Assembly (NCBI GenBank): GCA_035465695.1
Contig: DATIVR010000145.1
Location: 1 to 16,188 of the forward strand
Length of the DNA stretch: 16,188 bases
DNA from: DASUBN01 sp035465695
GTDB lineage: Bacteria > Pseudomonadota > Gammaproteobacteria > Natronospirales > REEB76
Reading direction: 5' to 3'
Numbering within the stretch: position 1 is the first letter of the stretch; every line of letters starts with the position of its first letter. Below the pieces are notes generated by a model. That model had not been told where the DNA came from, searched no databases, and worked only from the letters and a program-made list of their open reading frames with translations. Position numbers and translations under genes: made by a program. Below, piece by piece: positions 14,378-16,188 of the stretch.

Positions 14378-14390
14378 GCGGCCTTGCCGC
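14378..14390 (+). other. Small hairpin in the leader of the modular secreted protein gene
   Basis: GCGGC-CTT-GCCGC is a 5-bp G/C stem with a three-base loop, ending 9 bases before the AGGAG ribosome site (about 14399-14403). It may affect translation or mRNA stability. Confidence 0.35.
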
Positions 14391-14410
14391 CCATCACACA
14401 GGAGCATCAC

Positions 14411-16177
14411 ATGCGTACGGGGCACAAACTCATAGGGATCGGGGTCGGCCTCCTGATCATCACCACCGCCGGCATCGCCAGCCGGTCCGTGTACACGCCG
14501 AACGACCCGGAAGAGCGGGAACAGGTCATGGCCACGGTCAACGCCAGCAGCGGGAGCTGCGGCGTGGAGCGCTGGTCGGTCAAGACCGGCACCGACGCGG
14601 ACGTGGGGCTGGTGGACTTGAACAGCAGCACCGCCACCACCATCGCCGCGCTGGATGCGCTCACGGCGCCTGCCACCTTGCCGTCCAACAACCGCGTGCA
14701 GCCCACCGAGACCACCCAGTTCGTGGTCCCGGCGACGCTCACCGAGTACAAACTGGAGACCGACTCCGACTACCACCTGGTGATCAAGGATGCCTCCGGC
14801 AACACCATGATCGCCGAGATCCCGGACCCGGCCTGCGTGGGTTCCGGCAGTCCGTTCATGGCGGGGATCCAGAGCGCCCGCGCCGAGTTCGACAACAAGT
14901 ACGCCGTCACCACATCGTTCAAGACCGCCAACATCGCGGTGTGCCTGAGGGGCATAGGCTTCTTCGACTTCAACCATGGCCAGACGGGTGTCGCCCCCAA
15001 CGCCATCGAGCTGCACCCGGTGCTGGATGTGCAGTTCAACCCCACGTCGTGCTCGGGGAGCAGTGGAGGCGGGGGTAATGCCACGCCCACCGCCAGCAGC
15101 GGTTCGGTGAGCACCAGCGCCGGCACCGCGGTGAGCGGCACGCTCTCGGCCTCGGACACGGATGGCGATACACTCACTTTCGCTGTCGTCTCCGTACCGG
15201 CCAACGGGACCGTGAGCATCACCAACGCCGCCACCGGCGCCTTCACCTACACGCCGGCCAGTGGTTTCAGTGGCAGCGACTCCTTCACTTTCCATGCCAC
15301 GGACAGCGCCGGGAACGTCTCCAATACCGCCACCGAGAGCGTGACCGTGAGTTCAAGCGGCGGTGGCGGCACCACGGCGCTCGCCAACGGCGTGCCGGTG
15401 ACCGGGCTTTCCGGCGCGGCCGGTACCCAACTCGAGTACAGCCTGGCGGTGCCGAGCGGCGCCACCGGCTTGAGCTTCGTCACCAGCGGCGGCACGGGCG
15501 ATGCGGATCTCTACGTGAAGTTCGGTTCCGCGCCCACCACCAGCAGCTATGACTGCCGGTCCATCAACTCCGGTACTAACGCCGAGACCTGCAACATCGC
15601 CACCGCCCAGACCGGCACCTATTACGTCATGGTGTACGGTTACCAGGCCTTCTCGGGCCTGAGCCTCACCGGTTCCTACAGCACTGGCAGCGGCGGAGGC
15701 GGCGGCTCGCAGCTCATCGGTGATCCGGGCTTCGAAGGCGGTTCCACCAACGTGGCGCCCTGGACCATCTCCAGCGGCGTGGTGAGCAACAGCGCCAGCG
15801 AACCGCCCCATGCCGGTAGCTGGGATGCCTGGATGGACGGTTACGGCACCACCCACACCGACACCGCCTCGCAGCAGGTGGCGGTCCCATCCACGCTCAC
15901 CACCGCGACCTTGAGCTTCTGGCTGCACATCGATACCGCCGAGACCGGCAGCACCGCCTATGACAAGCTCACGGTGGCGCTCTACAACACGAGCGGCACA
16001 CTGCTGAAGACGCTGGGCACGTACTCGAACGTCAACGCCGCCAGCGGCTATCAGCAGCACAGCTTCGACGTCAGCGCCTACCAGGGCCAGACGGTGGTGG
16101 TGAAGTTCACCGGCACCGAGGACTCGTCCCTGCAGACGTCTTTCGTGCTCGATGATGTGAACCTCAACGTACAGTGA
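14411..16177 (+). CDS. Modular secreted protein: unnamed domain + cadherin-like + PPC + C-terminal jelly-roll
   Basis: This 588-residue protein starts with a signal or anchor segment (residues 7-24). Residues 51-214 are the same unnamed domain as in the lipoprotein at 12769. After a Ser/Gly linker comes a bacterial cadherin-like/Ig repeat (about 224-314: ASDTDGDTLTFAV, NGTVSI, GAFTYTPASGFSGSDSFTF). Next is a PPC domain (about 322-423: LEYSLAVPSGATGLSF, GTGDADLYVKFG, GTYYVMVYGY) and another Gly linker. The C-terminal beta-sandwich (about 435-587: DPGFEGG, SWDAWMDGYG, LSFWLHIDT, FVLDDVNL) is like those following secreted proteases. No protease core is present, so the unnamed domain holds the usual catalytic position. 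ATG 14411 has AGGAG 7 bases upstream. It is probably exported or surface-exposed. Confidence 0.88.
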   Translation: MRTGHKLIGIGVGLLIITTAGIASRSVYTPNDPEEREQVMATVNASSGSCGVERWSVKTGTDADVGLVDLNSSTATTIAALDALTAPATLPSNNRVQPTETTQFVVPATLTEYKLETDSDYHLVIKDASGNTMIAEIPDPACVGSGSPFMAGIQSARAEFDNKYAVTTSFKTANIAVCLRGIGFFDFNHGQTGVAPNAIELHPVLDVQFNPTSCSGSSGGGGNATPTASSGSVSTSAGTAVSGTLSASDTDGDTLTFAVVSVPANGTVSITNAATGAFTYTPASGFSGSDSFTFHATDSAGNVSNTATESVTVSSSGGGGTTALANGVPVTGLSGAAGTQLEYSLAVPSGATGLSFVTSGGTGDADLYVKFGSAPTTSSYDCRSINSGTNAETCNIATAQTGTYYVMVYGYQAFSGLSLTGSYSTGSGGGGGSQLIGDPGFEGGSTNVAPWTISSGVVSNSASEPPHAGSWDAWMDGYGTTHTDTASQQVAVPSTLTTATLSFWLHIDTAETGSTAYDKLTVALYNTSGTLLKTLGTYSNVNAASGYQQHSFDVSAYQGQTVVVKFTGTEDSSLQTSFVLDDVNLNVQ

Positions 16178-16188
16178 TCAGGAAAGGA

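Noticed and set aside
14357..14410. An upstream in-frame TTG/GTG start for the modular protein.
   Set aside because: ATG 14411 has a well-placed AGGAG and begins directly with a basic-then-hydrophobic signal segment. The upstream extension carries a hairpin and no ribosome site.
13333..16182. TGATCAGG at the stop codon of both paralogues (13333-13340 and 16175-16182) as ends of a duplicated or mobile unit.
   Set aside because: An 8-base match that includes the stop codon could be left from the duplication or be chance. Sequence on either side does not match.

Overview
The window is about 16.2 kb of G+C-rich bacterial chromosome. Codon third positions are dominated by G and C, and the gene types (full-length Lhr helicase, ArsN2-type acetyltransferase, diheme cytochrome c peroxidase, DUF899, secreted proteins with PPC and cadherin-like repeats) suggest a gammaproteobacterium near the Xanthomonadales/Nevskiales. 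That placement is an inference from composition and gene families. I see no tRNA, rRNA, CRISPR array, transposase or phage structural gene.

Layout. (1) 1-6353, plus strand: the 3' end of an unrecognised gene, a secreted protein with two retropepsin-like Asp-Thr-Gly motifs and a PDZ-like tail, the helicase gene lhr, and an ArsN2-like acetyltransferase gene that overlaps the lhr stop by ATGA. Spacing suggests one transcription unit. (2) 6356-7994: a hairpin separates this unit from a convergent cytochrome c peroxidase gene. That gene is divergent from a small secreted Met/Pro-rich protein gene. The gap between them holds a palindromic Fnr/Anr-like site whose centre is exactly 41.5 bp from a predicted start point on both sides. 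(3) 8046-9985: a lipoprotein gene whose start codon abuts one arm of a 10-bp inverted repeat, then a convergent metallophosphoesterase-family gene that has lost most of its metal ligands in an intact frame. (4) 9797-11684: an intergenic region with an 11-bp inverted repeat, a TetR-type regulator, an atypical AqpS-like aquaporin and a possible 38-residue membrane peptide. (5) 11708-12756: an H1-like Lys/Arg-rich protein, a 12-bp all-G/C hairpin, and a DUF899 thioredoxin-like protein with a basic N-terminal tail. (6) 12769-16177: a small lipoprotein and a 588-residue modular secreted protein that share one unnamed domain (gapless over 160 residues, 107 identical). Between them lies a gene of clearly lower G+C with a single membrane anchor.

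How the genes may work together. Most neighbours are metabolically unrelated housekeeping or accessory genes. The best-supported regulatory unit is the divergent peroxidase/small-protein pair, which looks oxygen-responsive. The points most worth following are the inactive-looking metallophosphoesterase, the symmetric Fnr-like promoter, and the duplicated secreted domain split by a lower-G+C insert.
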